This document shows positions 23,253 through 34,361 of a stretch of DNA of 64,000 nt, one piece after another (position 1 is the stretch's first letter; every line of letters starts with the position of its first letter). A program made the translations under genes and the position numbers. The notes under the pieces were generated by a model. That model saw only the letters and a program-made list of their open reading frames with translations. It was not told where the DNA came from and did no database searches. Origin of the DNA: Niebla homalea (lineage: Eukaryota; Ascomycota; Lecanoromycetes; Lecanorales; Ramalinaceae); NCBI GenBank assembly GCA_019925105.1, contig JAHGAU010000031.1, forward strand, positions 1 through 64,000, read 5' to 3'.

Positions 23253-24542
23253 ATGTCACCACTCCGCGTCCTCATCAGTGGAGCCTCCGTGGCTGGACCA
23301 GCTCTCGCCTACTGGCTCGTGCGTGCAGGATGCAAAGTGACCGTCGTCGAGCGAGCACCAAGCCTACGAAGGTCCGGTCAAGGTCTGGATGTCCGCGATT
23401 CCGCTCGAGATGTCATCAAGCGCATGGGCATCTTCGATCGCCTGCTGGAGAAAAGCTCACATGAGGAAGGCGTCGAGATCGTCGACAAGAACAACAATCC
23501 CTTTGCGCGCTTCGTCGCCGACAATACGTCTGGCAAGGGCGACAGCTTCACCTGCGACATCGAGATTCTCAGAGGGGACCTGGCCAAGATTCTGGTTGAT
23601 CTCACAAAGGACGACGTCTCTTACATCTTTGGAGATATGGTGGAAAGCCTGGAGGAGACAGGCAAGGAAATTGGTGTGAATTTCGCCAATGGCACACCCA
23701 GAACAGTATTCGATCTGGTCGTCGCGGCAGATGGTCTCGGGTCAAAGATTCGGGGCATGACTTTTGGAAAAGAGGAGTCGCATGTCAGATCACTGGACGC
23801 ATACATTGGATACTTTTCGGTTCCAAGCAACGACAGCGACACAATGTACTCGAAATGTCACTGGCTCAAAGGGGGTCGCTACATGGTGATGCGACCAGAC
23901 AACTTGGGCAGAAGACTGGCCTTTCTGGGTCTCACATGCTACCACAAATCGGACAAACGACTTGCTCAACTCGAAAAGGTCTCAAAACAAGGAGTCTCAG
24001 CGCAGAGGAGTCTGATCCAAGAGCTCTTCAAGGACGCCGACTGGGAGCTGCCCCGAATAATGAAGGGGATGCAAGACTCGGACGAAAACGACTTCTACTT
24101 ACAACACATCGCACAGGTCAGGCTGGAGCGCTGGTCAAAGGGTCGTGTAGCTCTGGTCGGCGACGCAGCCTATGCACCCTCACCATTCACTGGCATGGGC
24201 ACATCACTCTCCTTCATTGGCGCATACGTTCTTGCGGGCGAGATCTCAAAACAGCCACAGAATGTCCCCGCGGCGCTGGAGTCTTACGAAAAGGTCCTGC
24301 GCCCATACGTTGAGGGTGTTCAACATTTGCCGCCCGGCGTACCCTGGATCTTCACTCCTCAATCGTCGCTAGGCATCAAGGTATTCGAGACCTGTGCTTG
24401 GGCCGCAGGAAAGCTCTACGATACGAAGGTAGTCACCTGGATCTCGAAGGCTATTGAGTATTTTCAGCACGGGGATGATCCATTCAAGTTGCCAGATTAC
24501 GAAGCTTTCAAGCAGCAGGAGGAGAATCAGCAAGCTGGTTGA
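23253..24542 (+). CDS. FAD-dependent monooxygenase (PHBH-fold), copy 2
   Basis: A single 429-residue exon. The domain order equals that of the divergent neighbour: LISGASVAGPALAYWLVRAG for FAD binding, GQGLDVRD, FDLVVAADGLGSKIR (DG motif) and VALVGDAAYAPSPFTGMGTSLSF (GD motif). The C-terminal end (LPDYEAF) matches the LPDYEW end of copy 1, so the two arose by duplication and now differ at many positions. The likely reaction is NAD(P)H- and oxygen-dependent hydroxylation of a small organic molecule. A TATATAAA box lies upstream, and the start is supported by the Rossmann motif beginning within five residues of the Met. Confidence 0.92.
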   Translation: MSPLRVLISGASVAGPALAYWLVRAGCKVTVVERAPSLRRSGQGLDVRDSARDVIKRMGIFDRLLEKSSHEEGVEIVDKNNNPFARFVADNTSGKGDSFTCDIEILRGDLAKILVDLTKDDVSYIFGDMVESLEETGKEIGVNFANGTPRTVFDLVVAADGLGSKIRGMTFGKEESHVRSLDAYIGYFSVPSNDSDTMYSKCHWLKGGRYMVMRPDNLGRRLAFLGLTCYHKSDKRLAQLEKVSKQGVSAQRSLIQELFKDADWELPRIMKGMQDSDENDFYLQHIAQVRLERWSKGRVALVGDAAYAPSPFTGMGTSLSFIGAYVLAGEISKQPQNVPAALESYEKVLRPYVEGVQHLPPGVPWIFTPQSSLGIKVFETCAWAAGKLYDTKVVTWISKAIEYFQHGDDPFKLPDYEAFKQQEENQQAG

Positions 24543-25211
24543 TTCGATAGCGCGATATGGCTTTCCCTCCACTCTTTTATGCTAGGGAATGGGAATATCT
24601 TCCCGCGTGTAAATTCTGTGTTTGAGCATTTGCGCGTAATTCGGGAGTGCAATTTCAATAGGTGCAGAGATTTTGCGCAATCGCCCTCAAGAAGGAGTTC
24701 ACAGTCGTACGCGTTATACTATTCAAGGAGTTCGACAGTGAGGAGGCACTTATGAGTATTTTACATAGATAGAATCTTGGCAATATAAAAAAAAATAGGA
24801 AGGTGCTGCAAGCCGTGGAACTTTGACTCACATAGAAGCACCTCTGTTCCTTCTCAGGCGGAAATACTGTTGCTTGATGGCGCATTGACTCCACGAGCAC
24901 CCTGGCTTTGTGCACGTCCCACACCGTGCGCATATTTGGAACTCTCTAAACGCACAGCCTGGCCAGATGCGCCGAACCATTGGGGATGCGCTATCACGCA
25001 AAATAAACGGTCAGATCGAGCCTCGACAAGACATTCGTGCCAGAGAGCTAGACTGATGTACATTCGTGCCCAGAGTCTGGGCAGCCCCAAGGTTTGACGT
25101 CTGACGCGACAAGCGCACAGTCAATTACAGACAATTCTGTTAAATAGCTCACAGACTGATATGACTCCATGAGAAATCCTCGCGACACTTCTTCAACTTT
25201 CAGCATCGACC
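24543..25211. other. Intergenic, no gene supported
   Basis: It contains an A-run (about 24787-24797) and likely the 3' end of the monooxygenase and the promoter of the small secreted protein. Open frames here on both strands are short and without motifs. Confidence 0.5.
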
Positions 25212-25733
25212 ATGCAATATCAACCCAGCCTTGCAATTATGATCGCCGTCCTGGCTTGCAGAAGCCTTGCCACTCCGCCTTCCCAGACGACTTCAGAGCC
25301 ACTTCCCTTCAGAATAACCTGCCTCGACGGCGATGGCTCGCGAGACCTCGGCTGGCGTGCAGAGTGTTACCAGCTCCTCGAATACTTCAGTCACGATCCA
25401 TCAGTGCCGAATTTCATATCTGTAAGTGCTGGTAATCAACCATACTATTACCACGGGCCGCCTGCCAGGTGGCTGGCCCAGTGCGAACTACAGATCCAGC
25501 TGAGGCCTGGTGCTATTTTCGATCTCGAGGCTCGAAGTGATGTGGCTGAGGCTGCTAGAATAATTTTATCTTCGTGTATGTACCCGGGGATGCCCGTTGA
25601 GGAACCAACCCTCGGAGGCTTCGCGGCACCGCTGGGGGGAGGGCGCAATTTGAGAGTGGAGGTCAACAAGGTCGCGCCACCTCGGGTCGCAACAAGTAAC
25701 AATCCGAAGCCCGGGCGGGTTGCAACCACATAG
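25212..25733 (+). CDS. Small secreted protein, possible effector-type
   Basis: 173 residues, single exon. A hydrophobic leader (IAVLACRSLA) with a probable cleavage near residue 20 suggests export. The mature part has four cysteines (near residues 37, 52, 90 and 122), a pattern shared by many small secreted fungal proteins of unknown structure. The C-terminal 45 residues are Gly/Pro/Asn rich and probably disordered. I do not recognise a family. An internal GTAAGT at about 25420 could be a splice donor, which would change the model. The gene sits between the monooxygenase and the Zn2Cys6 regulator, but its link to them is unknown. Confidence 0.6.
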   Translation: MQYQPSLAIMIAVLACRSLATPPSQTTSEPLPFRITCLDGDGSRDLGWRAECYQLLEYFSHDPSVPNFISVSAGNQPYYYHGPPARWLAQCELQIQLRPGAIFDLEARSDVAEAARIILSSCMYPGMPVEEPTLGGFAAPLGGGRNLRVEVNKVAPPRVATSNNPKPGRVATT

Positions 25734-26326
25734 TGTGACAAATCGGGAACGGAGAATTGAGAATGGAGTATTGAGAAAGAAGCACTCACATGCCAGTTCA
25801 ATGCAGCAGGAGTCAAATGGGGTCGATCCAGCGTATGATAAATGTATCGACCTCTAAGGGTATCGTGGCATCTGTTAAAGCAACGATGAAAACATTGCAG
25901 ATTGACGCCCGGTATATCTTGCTCACTAGAATCACATGTTGATACCCAAAGCACGCTCTTTCTTTTCAAGCGGCGCGCTTGGACGTATCGATAGCTGGGA
26001 CAATCAGTGAAAATTCGACAAGCGGCGGATTCAGCTGCGTCATGCCTTGACCAACAAGCCCGTCAGACTTCCATCGGAGATAAAAGTCGCACTGGGAGGG
26101 TGGTTCGAAACATTTTTCTTGCGCTCCAGCTTTGGCGCCATTCTGCTTGTTGCGCGTCACCGTGAAAGAGCCTTTGGCCGAAAGCTGGACCTCCTCTGCT
26201 TGTGTAGCAATTAGGCGTCCACGGTAGCTATTGGGGCTCGAACGTAGTGGTTGACTCCTTCAAGCTTCGTGTCAATACCGAGATTGACTCGCCAAAGCTC
26301 TAAACAGTTGACTGGAGAAATTGGAC
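25734..26326. other. Intergenic, 3' ends of convergent genes
   Basis: The region lies between the plus-strand secreted-protein gene and the end of the minus-strand regulator gene. No conserved frame was found. Confidence 0.5.
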
Positions 26327-27806
26327 TCAAGCTGCGAATGCATAGCCTCCAAGCATTGTGTATAGCTCCCATGGGTCTTTCCCGACCGCGGCATCGAGCC
26401 AATCTGCTACTTCTTTGGCGTTGCGAACGCTGAACTTAGAGGACACGAAGCGAAGCTGTTCAATCGACCATGACCTCATCCCGCTGGAGGAACTCGTGTA
26501 CATGCCGACGACGTACAAAGGCCAGAGGAGTGTGTAGAACCGCAGCTTCTGTGATAAAGAGATGTCTTCGGTGGTTTCCTTTGGAAGTATTGTATACTGC
26601 GGTATACTTGCACATATCTGCCGGCCCATGGAGTCGATGACTTCGGTGACAGTATTCGGGACAGTTTCATCACGTAAGACCTCGGCAGGAGTGTGGTCGC
26701 GGATGATAACGTTGAGAAGGATTCTCTGCGCACACCAGACGTTCCAGACCTGGGTTATGAAATGGTCTCGATGCACCTCGTAATGTGTTTCGAGCACTCT
26801 CGGTGATCTCTCAGGGATGGTCACAAGTACTGGCTGAAAGCGAACCCGTAGCCTCTCTGCCAGATCGGCGAATTCCTGGTCGACTTTACATGCTTGCATA
26901 AGGATGTCAGCAGCTGACAGATGCCCACTTTTCATGGCTGCGCGAAGGTCGGCGTATTTGACGACCAGACCGGACATGCTCCATTTCGGATCATTCTTAT
27001 CCAGAAAGGGCTCTAGATCGGCGCGTAGCTGTCGTAGTTCCAGAGGCACAGGTGAGCAAGTAGCAACGGAGCTGATCAGAAGGTTGAGGCTCAAGCGGAC
27101 AGAGAGCCGGCGACCGTTGTATTGCCTTAGCTGCTGCGCCTTTCTCAGCTTCACCAGGGCCAAGGCTCCGTTGACATGGCTCATCCAAGACTCGGTTGGG
27201 CTGGTGTCAGTGCCCGAAATCTTCTCGAAGAGATCGCATAAAAGTACTGCTGAGAGAGTGGAATCGCTCGCGGCAGACCGTGGACATGTCAACGATTTGC
27301 CCAGTAGAGGCAAAGCCTTGGCGTACTTTCCGCGTGCGAGGATCATAGCCTCAGGGGAGTTGAAAAGGAATGAGAAGAAGGCAAGACTGACAGCATCAAG
27401 ACTTGGTGCCAGCAGTTCTCCAACAGTGGGTCGCTTGAAGAGGAAGGCCAGAACATCATATGTCTTCGAGAAGCCTGTGACGTAAAGAGCTAAGAAGGAA
27501 CTTCTTGCCTTGTCATTGATGGAGATGACCGGTGCCAGGTTGAAAGCATAGATGTCACGGTTCTGAGCTCTGTTTTTGGTGACATGCGTCTGGTCGCGTA
27601 TTTGCAACTTGTCGGTATCCCGATATCCAATGCAAGTCAAGTGAGCCCGAAGACATTGGCTGCAGGAATCTTTCTTCAGATCGCACTAGGAAAGGATTAG
27701 ACAGCTTGAAGCCCCTTTCACGCGTATCCTGCTTCGCCGCACCCACCCGCAACTTTCGTCGCCTGCATGGCAGACAGTCTTTGGACGGCACGCCATTGAA
27801 TACCAT
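26327..27806 (-). CDS. Zn2Cys6 transcription factor with fungal-specific C-terminal domain
   Basis: Two exons: 27747-27806 and 26327-27685, separated by a 61-nt phase-0 intron (GTGGGT...CCTAG) that falls inside the zinc cluster; the product is 472 residues. After MVFNGVPSKD come six cysteines in C-x2-C-x6-C-x6-C-x2-C-x6-C spacing (residues 11, 14, 21, 28, 31, 38) with the basic RRRKLR between the second and third. This is the canonical fungal binuclear cluster that binds CGG-containing DNA. The remaining ~400 residues are helical and lack catalytic motifs, as in the common fungal transcription-factor domain. It is divergent from the SDR at 28371, and a monooxygenase promoter with CGG-type sites is 3 kb away, so it may be a local pathway regulator (inference). 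Confidence 0.9.
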
Positions 27807-28370
27807 GATTACTACTGCAGGAAGCACAACTAGACCGCTGCCGCAACCATCAAGTTGTAAGGCGTGACCCCTCCTCCTGCATCATACATAGCTATACGAG
27901 CGCTATGTTATCAGTTTCCGCCGAGCTGACGCTGATCGTGATTGTACAGAGACGTGAAGAAAATCTCGGGAAGGGAGGAAAAGCGCTAGCCTGTTGCGGT
28001 AGGTCTTCCGGTGACGTCATCTGTTGATTTTGGGTATGGGCTCAGCGGCCGCGGGCTTGGACCCAATAATATAAATCTCTCTACCATTTAATACGAGGGG
28101 CTGACAAGTGTAGGTGATCACCAGTCGCATGGATTCTCCATCTCGCCATTCTCAAAAGCGTAGGCCTTCCGTATTACGTAACATGCAAGCCTTATGAGAT
28201 GATTGTAAATTCACTGGAAGCTGCTGCATAAAGAGCGTGACATCCCCCCCTCGCGCGCCTTCTCTGCTTGTTGTGCCATCGCTCGAATTGATCTGCTACG
28301 GACAAGACTTCCAATACCAGGCCTGCGTACAGATTAGTAGTCTCTGGAAACGTGGACCAAACCTCTCAAG
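27807..28370. promoter_or_regulatory. Divergent promoter of the Zn2Cys6 and SDR genes
   Basis: It holds a perfect CRE-type palindrome TGACGTCA at 28012-28019, a site for bZIP ATF/CREB-like factors, next to a CGG/CCGG pair. An ATATAAAT box lies near 28070. Which gene these serve is not known. Confidence 0.5.
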
Positions 28371-29342
28371 ATGCCTTTCCAATACAAGACAGTCCTCATG
28401 ATTGGAGCTACCTCTGGCATTGGTCTAGCAATGAGTGGGCGCCTTGTCCAAGAAGGCTCCAAGGTCATTGTAGTCGGTCGCAGAGAGGAGAACCTGAATG
28501 CTTTCGTTTCTCAGCACGGGAAAAGCAATGCCGCAGCCATCAAATTCGACATCTGCGACAGCGCTGGCGTGGACGACTTTGTCAGGGAGTGAGTGACCTT
28601 ATCCTTCTCACCCTCCGTTTGCCCAAACTCAGTACAGCAGTCGCAAGGATACGGGGCTGACGCAGTGCAAAGAGCCATTACGAAGTATCCAGACATCGAC
28701 TGTGTCTTCTTGAACGCTGGGGCCCAGCACCCTGTCAACCTCACCGAGCCGACCAATGAGACCCTTGCAAAGTTCCACGCTGAGATGAACGTGAACTTCA
28801 CCAGCTTCGTCGATCTCAGCTTGAAGTTTCTGCCCTTCCTAAACGCGAAAGAAGAGCCCACCAGTCTGATCTTGTGAGCTATTCCTCAACTTGCCCTACC
28901 ACGCCCGCTACCTCGTGCAGGATTCGCTCGAGTGCTGACGATATTATCTAGTACCGGCACTCATCTCGCCCTCGTCCCCGCCATGACGCTTACAGCTTAC
29001 TCTGCCTCCAAGGCCGCGCTGAACTCCTTCGTCATGTCACTGCGTGCTCAACTTCACGCCTCCACGGTCAAAGTCGTCGAGATCTGGCCACCTCTTGTCC
29101 AGACCGAGCTTCACGACTATGCCGGCCCCAAAGGCCGCACCATGGGGATGCCAGTCGACCAGTTCGTGGATGCGGCATACAATGGGCTTGTTACTGGGAA
29201 GGAGATGGTGACTGTTGGATCAGTTGGACCGCCGGGCATGGTTTCAGAAGCGTACTTCGAGAAAATGATTAGCGATCGTGCAGCCGCGTTCGAGCAGCTG
29301 AGCCATGCGATGAGGGGAGAGAAGTGGGAGACAGTGGGCTAA
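28371..29342 (+). CDS. Short-chain dehydrogenase/reductase (SDR)
   Basis: Three exons are proposed: 28371-28588, 28673-28873 and 28952-29342, giving 269 residues. Intron 1 (84 nt) has donor GTGAGT. Its branch-like CTGAC lies only four bases before the first CAG, so the AG ending at 28672 is used, which also keeps the frame. Intron 2 (78 nt) runs GTGAGC...CTGAC...CTAG in phase 2. The cofactor motif GATSGIG is at residues ~10-16, LNAG follows near residue 90, and the catalytic Tyr156-x3-Lys160 is in YSASKAA. This is a classical NAD(P)-dependent oxidoreductase of about normal length, and the C-terminus lacks a membrane or peroxisome signal. It is divergent from a Zn2Cys6 gene and close to two monooxygenases, consistent with stepwise oxidation of a shared substrate (inference). 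Confidence 0.9.
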
Positions 29343-29535
29343 GCCAGAACGATGGTCTTGGGCAGGCATCATAGACAATCAACAGGTACGTTCGGGAGAA
29401 ATCGTGAAGACCTTAATGTGTCATGTCTCTTGCTGGGAGGCACTACCACCCTCTCGCGTCCCAACTGCATGAGTGAAGCACTGAGCCCCTAGATTGTTCT
29501 CTTGCCCAGGCTCAATGCTGATACAATATCGCATG

Positions 29536-30123
29536 TCATGATTCCAACGTCGTCAAATCATCGATCTCCCCTGGGTTTTTGTAAAACGTAGCCCCATACT
29601 CCTTCATGACCTGACACCTCTCATTCATATCCACTGCCAAATGTATTTTCCCAAAATCCCTTGGAATGTCCCTCTCAGTCTCATACCGCAACATCCACAC
29701 GCCCTGCCCATCTTGCGGCCATCCAAAGACCAATCGTGTCGCCTCCACCTCTGTCCGCTGCCGGACACCAAGCAAGGTATCAATGTATTCCTGCTCGTCA
29801 TTCCACCATGTGGCCCCCAGCCTACGCATCTGTTCACAGAATTGGTTTTCTTCCAGTTCATTTTCTGACCGTCGCGAAGGCGCGGAGCGATTCAGCCCCA
29901 GGAAGCGCATATCCACTACATCCACCTCTTTGATCAGGACGCCGCCCTCGGATGGGTACGCAAAGGCGGTGCAGCCTTGTCGGCCAAACTCGGTACGTTT
30001 GCAGGTGTCAGGAGCAGGATCTTGGGGGCACGACCCGCGAGAGTCTTCGATCATGACTTCTGGTTCGGAGGATGTGGGGGAAGGTTGAGCTCGAGGAGCA
30101 AAGATGGAGGTGAGCCAGCTCAT
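29536..30123 (-). CDS. Conserved-looking hypothetical protein
   Basis: 195 residues from ATG at 30123, single exon. The N-terminal 45 residues are Pro/Ser rich, while residues 55-180 look folded, with alternating hydrophobic positions and motifs such as GATWWNDEQEYIDTLLG and RLVFGWPQDGQGVWMLRY. No signal peptide, membrane segment or catalytic signature is visible. Three cysteines fall near residues 32-51. The Trp-rich pattern resembles small cytoplasmic proteins found only in fungi, but I cannot name a family. It is tail to tail with the SDR gene (194 bp apart). Confidence 0.6.
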   Translation of the reverse strand: MSWLTSIFAPRAQPSPTSSEPEVMIEDSRGSCPQDPAPDTCKRTEFGRQGCTAFAYPSEGGVLIKEVDVVDMRFLGLNRSAPSRRSENELEENQFCEQMRRLGATWWNDEQEYIDTLLGVRQRTEVEATRLVFGWPQDGQGVWMLRYETERDIPRDFGKIHLAVDMNERCQVMKEYGATFYKNPGEIDDLTTLES

Positions 30124-31839
30124 TGATTGAAAGGCTAAGTAACTTGGTCGAGGGGGTACGGAATAGAAGTTCCACGCACTCGGAAAGTCTCCAAGCAGTA
30201 GGAGAGTAGCGCAACCCTATTTGAGGCTGACGTAGGGACTTGGACAGTGGTTAATAGTCTTTTCACTAGCACGGCATATCATATAACGTCACATAAGGGG
30301 CCTTGACATAGCAACTGCTTCATCACATTGAGCTTTGAAGTCCTACCACGCCTCAAGCCTTTCAACATGGTCGCGACGTCCAGAGCTTTGAGGATTCGAG
30401 GACCTGACAAAACCTATCGTCCGTCCTGCCTTATCTGACATAAGGGTGGGTCGAGACCCTAGTGAAGCTCTTAAGGTTGACCCAACGTATTGTTATGTTT
30501 CAAGGCTTACGAGCTGCGGGACACAAAAATGAATATCAACTTGCGGCTAAGCAGGCTTGGAAATTAAAAAGACGTGATTGGCCGCGTGTGGCAGCTGGAC
30601 GCTAGAGCCTTTTCACGGCAGAACTTCGGCATTCAAGTACCGCAAGGTTTGAAATGAAGATGACCAATACCAACAAGCTCGAGATAATAGACGGCTCTTC
30701 ATTGGTAGATACCGTGTCTTTCTTTGCTTAGACCGCACTTCGGTACTCGGTGCATCCCCCAACCTACATACCCAATTGTGGAGACAGAGTTGGCACTCAC
30801 GGTCGTCGAATACCTTCAGCCAATTGGTACGACATAGACGTAACTCTACTTCGGACAAGTCCCGCGGTCATCTGCAGCAAGTACATTGCGCATTGTATTC
30901 CTCCTCATCAATTTCTCAGACGTCTTGTATCGAATACGGTGATGCTAACTCCGCCTTTTCGCAGGGCACATGGTGTTATGGCTACAATGGTTCCAAGATA
31001 TTCCAAGTGCCAAGGGAAAGATTGACGGCGCATACTGAGCCTCGTGGTCCATGGCCAATACCGATCAGGTCTAACAGAACATCGATTGGAATAACGCAGC
31101 AGCTTTAAACTTCCTAGGCGCACCAGGTCTCAATTAAGGACAAACAACCCCAGATCCAAGCTGTGTTCGCGAACATAGCGACCATCATCTATTTATAATG
31201 AATTCACTGTTCCAACACAAATTAAGGTTCGATGCGATGATCCTTTTAAACGCTGCCAGAATCGACCAGATCAACACCCGTGCATACCAAAGTGAGCCTA
31301 TTCGATTATGCAAAGTAGGCACTGCTAAGCCAGACTAGACCCGATGACCCTAACACAAAGCGCAAATCAACGCCCTTCACGTATGCCCGAAACTTTGATG
31401 CTGATGACACCTCTTATCCCATGATCAATTTCCGTCAAGGCTTTCGCGTAAGTGAATCTCATGTTATTGGATCTTTGTCAATGTCTTGGACGTCTTCTGT
31501 GGTATGAAGCACTGTCGAGCCTTTTTTGCACCTCGAAAACGCACTGCTAATCCAGCGTTTTACCTAGGATCGAAGAAGCTTAGCAGACGCAATTACATAC
31601 GGAAAAGGTCAAAATAGTCCCTGTAATCTGCAACCCTCTAACTATGATAATCGAGCGCAGACATTCTTTGTGAGTACCTCAGAGCAACCAGCTTCCAACG
31701 TCCCCTCTGAACTCACCTAGCATGAGCTGCTCCATCAATCCGCCGACCCCGCATCCTCGAATCCTCGATTGACAGATCTCAAAATCGATGTCAAACTGGG
31801 CAGCTCAGGCTTACTCACCCCTTGGTACGAAGCTTCTTG
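30124..31839. other. Long intergenic stretch, no gene supported
   Basis: Short open frames occur on both strands without motifs or splice logic. Composition is normal. The last few hundred bases may hold degraded upstream exons of the relic that follows, but I could not place them. Confidence 0.5.
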
Positions 31840-32673
31840 CTAGATGGCAAACCAAACCAGGACTTGGCTCAACGGGATATTATGTCCAGCGGAACGCTGA
31901 CAACCTAGCCTACTACGCTCTGGCCAATACGTGATGACCAAGAACGGCAATCTCTACCCCCATCTCCCCATCGTGACCAACGAGCTCGACGGCCCCCCAT
32001 ATTCCCCTCCACCTCAATTCATCGCCGAGTTTGTCACCGACGCAAACAATTTCTACTTCAACACCTCAGCCGATATCAACTCACTTTCCACAGATTGGTC
32101 CCTTGACCTCGGCAACGAAATTCCGGGTTGTCCCGACGACGAGAATCCCAGTGCAGCCAGCGATGCCGGCGCCGACAACAGCCTTGACGGCTTTGTCGCA
32201 GCCTCAGCCTACCCAGACGATTACAACAAGCAAGTCTCATCCTGGATTGCTGACCTTGGCGGTAACTCGGCCCCAACATCCACCTCAGCGCCACCACAGC
32301 CCGTCTCCTCGACCCCGGGGCCAGCGTCACCGACAAGAATCTCTACGCTGTCGTCAACCTCAAAAAGGGCGACGGCAACGACATCAGTGACACCGACGTC
32401 GACCTGACCAAGAACCACATCGGCGACCCTATCAACGTAGGCGGGAGTTTGTCGTTCAATAGCAAGCTCCCCAACCTTCTGGTGATAACGGGAGAACATG
32501 AGAACGATTACATATAGTTCACGTACGGGGTGCTCAGCTGGCAGAGCAAGACACTAAATGGTGGGGGGAGGTGCAAAGTGGGTGGGTGGGACCCGAGGGA
32601 TGGGCCAGTGTGCAGTCTGAGGTTTGGGAACCAGAATGCGGAGAATAATATGGATTGTTTCTTTCCATGCTAG
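31840..32673 (+). pseudogene. Decayed gene for a secreted-type protein
   Basis: Protein-like sequence runs through three frames. A first piece (about 31865-31935, ending TGYYVQRNADNLAYYAL) is followed by a 158-residue frame at 31931-32407 with TDWSLDLGNEIPGC and DGFVAASAYPDDYNKQVS. From about 32270 the sensible reading moves to another frame (ASVTDKNLYAVVNLKKGDG ... GGWDPRDGPVCSLRFGN) that ends at a natural stop at 32671-32673. That last frame has an in-frame TAG at 32515-32517 just before FTYGVLSWQSK, readable as a C-to-T change of CAG. So the gene has at least one frameshift and one nonsense change. The Cys-rich Gly-Trp end suggests an extracellular protein, but the family is not recognised. 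Confidence 0.55.
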
Positions 32674-34361
32674 TCTGTTACGCTGGTCCCTCTGGCTAAG
32701 AGGGGTTCTTCTGATGGTGCCGAAGGGGTTTTACGCATAGAAGAATCCATCGGGTATTTCTCTTTGCATTTGAATATAAACGTGCAATGACTAGCATGTG
32801 AGAAGAGTGTTGTAACAGCGGCGTGCGTATCCTGAATTTTACGGACATCAATTGTTCATTACGAAATGCCAGTAGCAACGTTCTCACTCATTCCATACTT
32901 ACGCAGTCACCGGAAGACGATATCCTTCTCAGGGTCACAAGCCTTGCCAGCTTCAATATCGGACATGACCTTAGGAGTGAAGCGTTTCGGCAAATTCGAA
33001 ATGTGGTTATGAACACTCCGCGCTTGTAAAATACCCTTACTTCCCTGCAGCTATATTCTAAAAACTCACTCGCAGAGAGTGCTATCAATGTCTTGGCTTG
33101 GGTAGTATAGATTATTGCCAAAGACTGCATCATCCGAACTCTCAAGGCCATGTCAAAGTGGAGCACCCAGAGTCTCAAGTCCCCCTTGGTGAGATATCGC
33201 GGCTCTTGAACGCTCCGTGGCTGCTCAACCCTTTCAGGTGCCAACAGTAGTCGGCGCTCACCGCGTCTGCACTATCGCTCGCAGGGATCATCTTGGCATC
33301 CTGACAATCAATCTGGGCTTGCCAGTGGATCGTTCTCAAAGCTACTACCATCTCCCTGGCCAGTGTCATAACTCCTGAGCCAAAGTGGTCATGCAGCATG
33401 TTCAACCACATAGGGAAATTTTGGAGGGTGTGACATGGAGTTTGCGCTTATTGGGCCGACTCTCTATCGAGTAAAAATATTTTCTTTGTTTGAGTTCTCT
33501 TTCGCCGCGTTTTGGACCTCAGCTTCCTCGTCAAAGTACAACCCAATGAGCTTTCTCGATCCTTACGCGATACAAAAGGGTTCGATGGGGTTCGAAAGCG
33601 GCGCTTACAGCCGGATGGGTAACATGGGTATTTTTGTTGATGGTTGGTAGCTTAATACTCCACGCAGTCTGAATTGAAGAAGTAAGTGCCAGTCGCATGG
33701 TACCAGATAGGAAGATTTGGGAAGAGTCTTTGCAATATCTACCGCATATTTCCAAATGCTTTATGGGCTTTGTCGGTAAAGTAAAAGCCGTTCCATATTA
33801 ACATTTGGATCTTTCTTGATTGTAATACCATTCCCGATGTCGAATTTACTGTGCCTGCTATGCCTTTGCCGATCATCTTTTACGTGTGAAGATCTTTGGA
33901 GGGACCTCAAGCGCAAATCACTCCTTCAGACAAATTAATCATATATACGGCTGTATGTGGGCAACGCTAGAGCCCAGGCAAAGGCTTCAGGCAAGTTTGG
34001 GAGAAATTTCTCAAGCCAGGGTAAAACCATGCAGAGTGCATCAAAGTAGAAGTTAGGAGTAAGTCTGATGATTCTGCAGGACTACTGAAATGTTAGCTGC
34101 ATTCTAAACATAGAAGACAGTATGAGAACTTGATACCTACGGTACTGAGTCGGTCGTGATCTTCTCTTGGAGGGCCTTAATCTGTGGAAAGCTAACCGCG
34201 GCAAAGTCGTTACACACTGCGTCATCGTGCATCTGCATGTCAGACTTGCGAAGCTTGCGCTGGCAACATCAGGCAGCACTACAACCATAGAATATATATG
34301 AAATGCGGCTGGTGGCACTACCTTCTGCAATCACTACAGTTAGACTCGCGCATCTACCACG
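32674..34361. other. Intergenic, no gene supported
   Basis: Two minus-strand open frames (32888-33244 and 33175-33411) overlap in different frames with some protein-like text but no known motif; they could be relics. The 3' part serves as the promoter of the serine-hydrolase gene. Confidence 0.45.

Noticed and set aside
32888..33411. Two overlapping minus-strand frames that look partly protein-like
   Set aside because: No family motif, no good start and no splice path joining them. They may be relics but are not supported.
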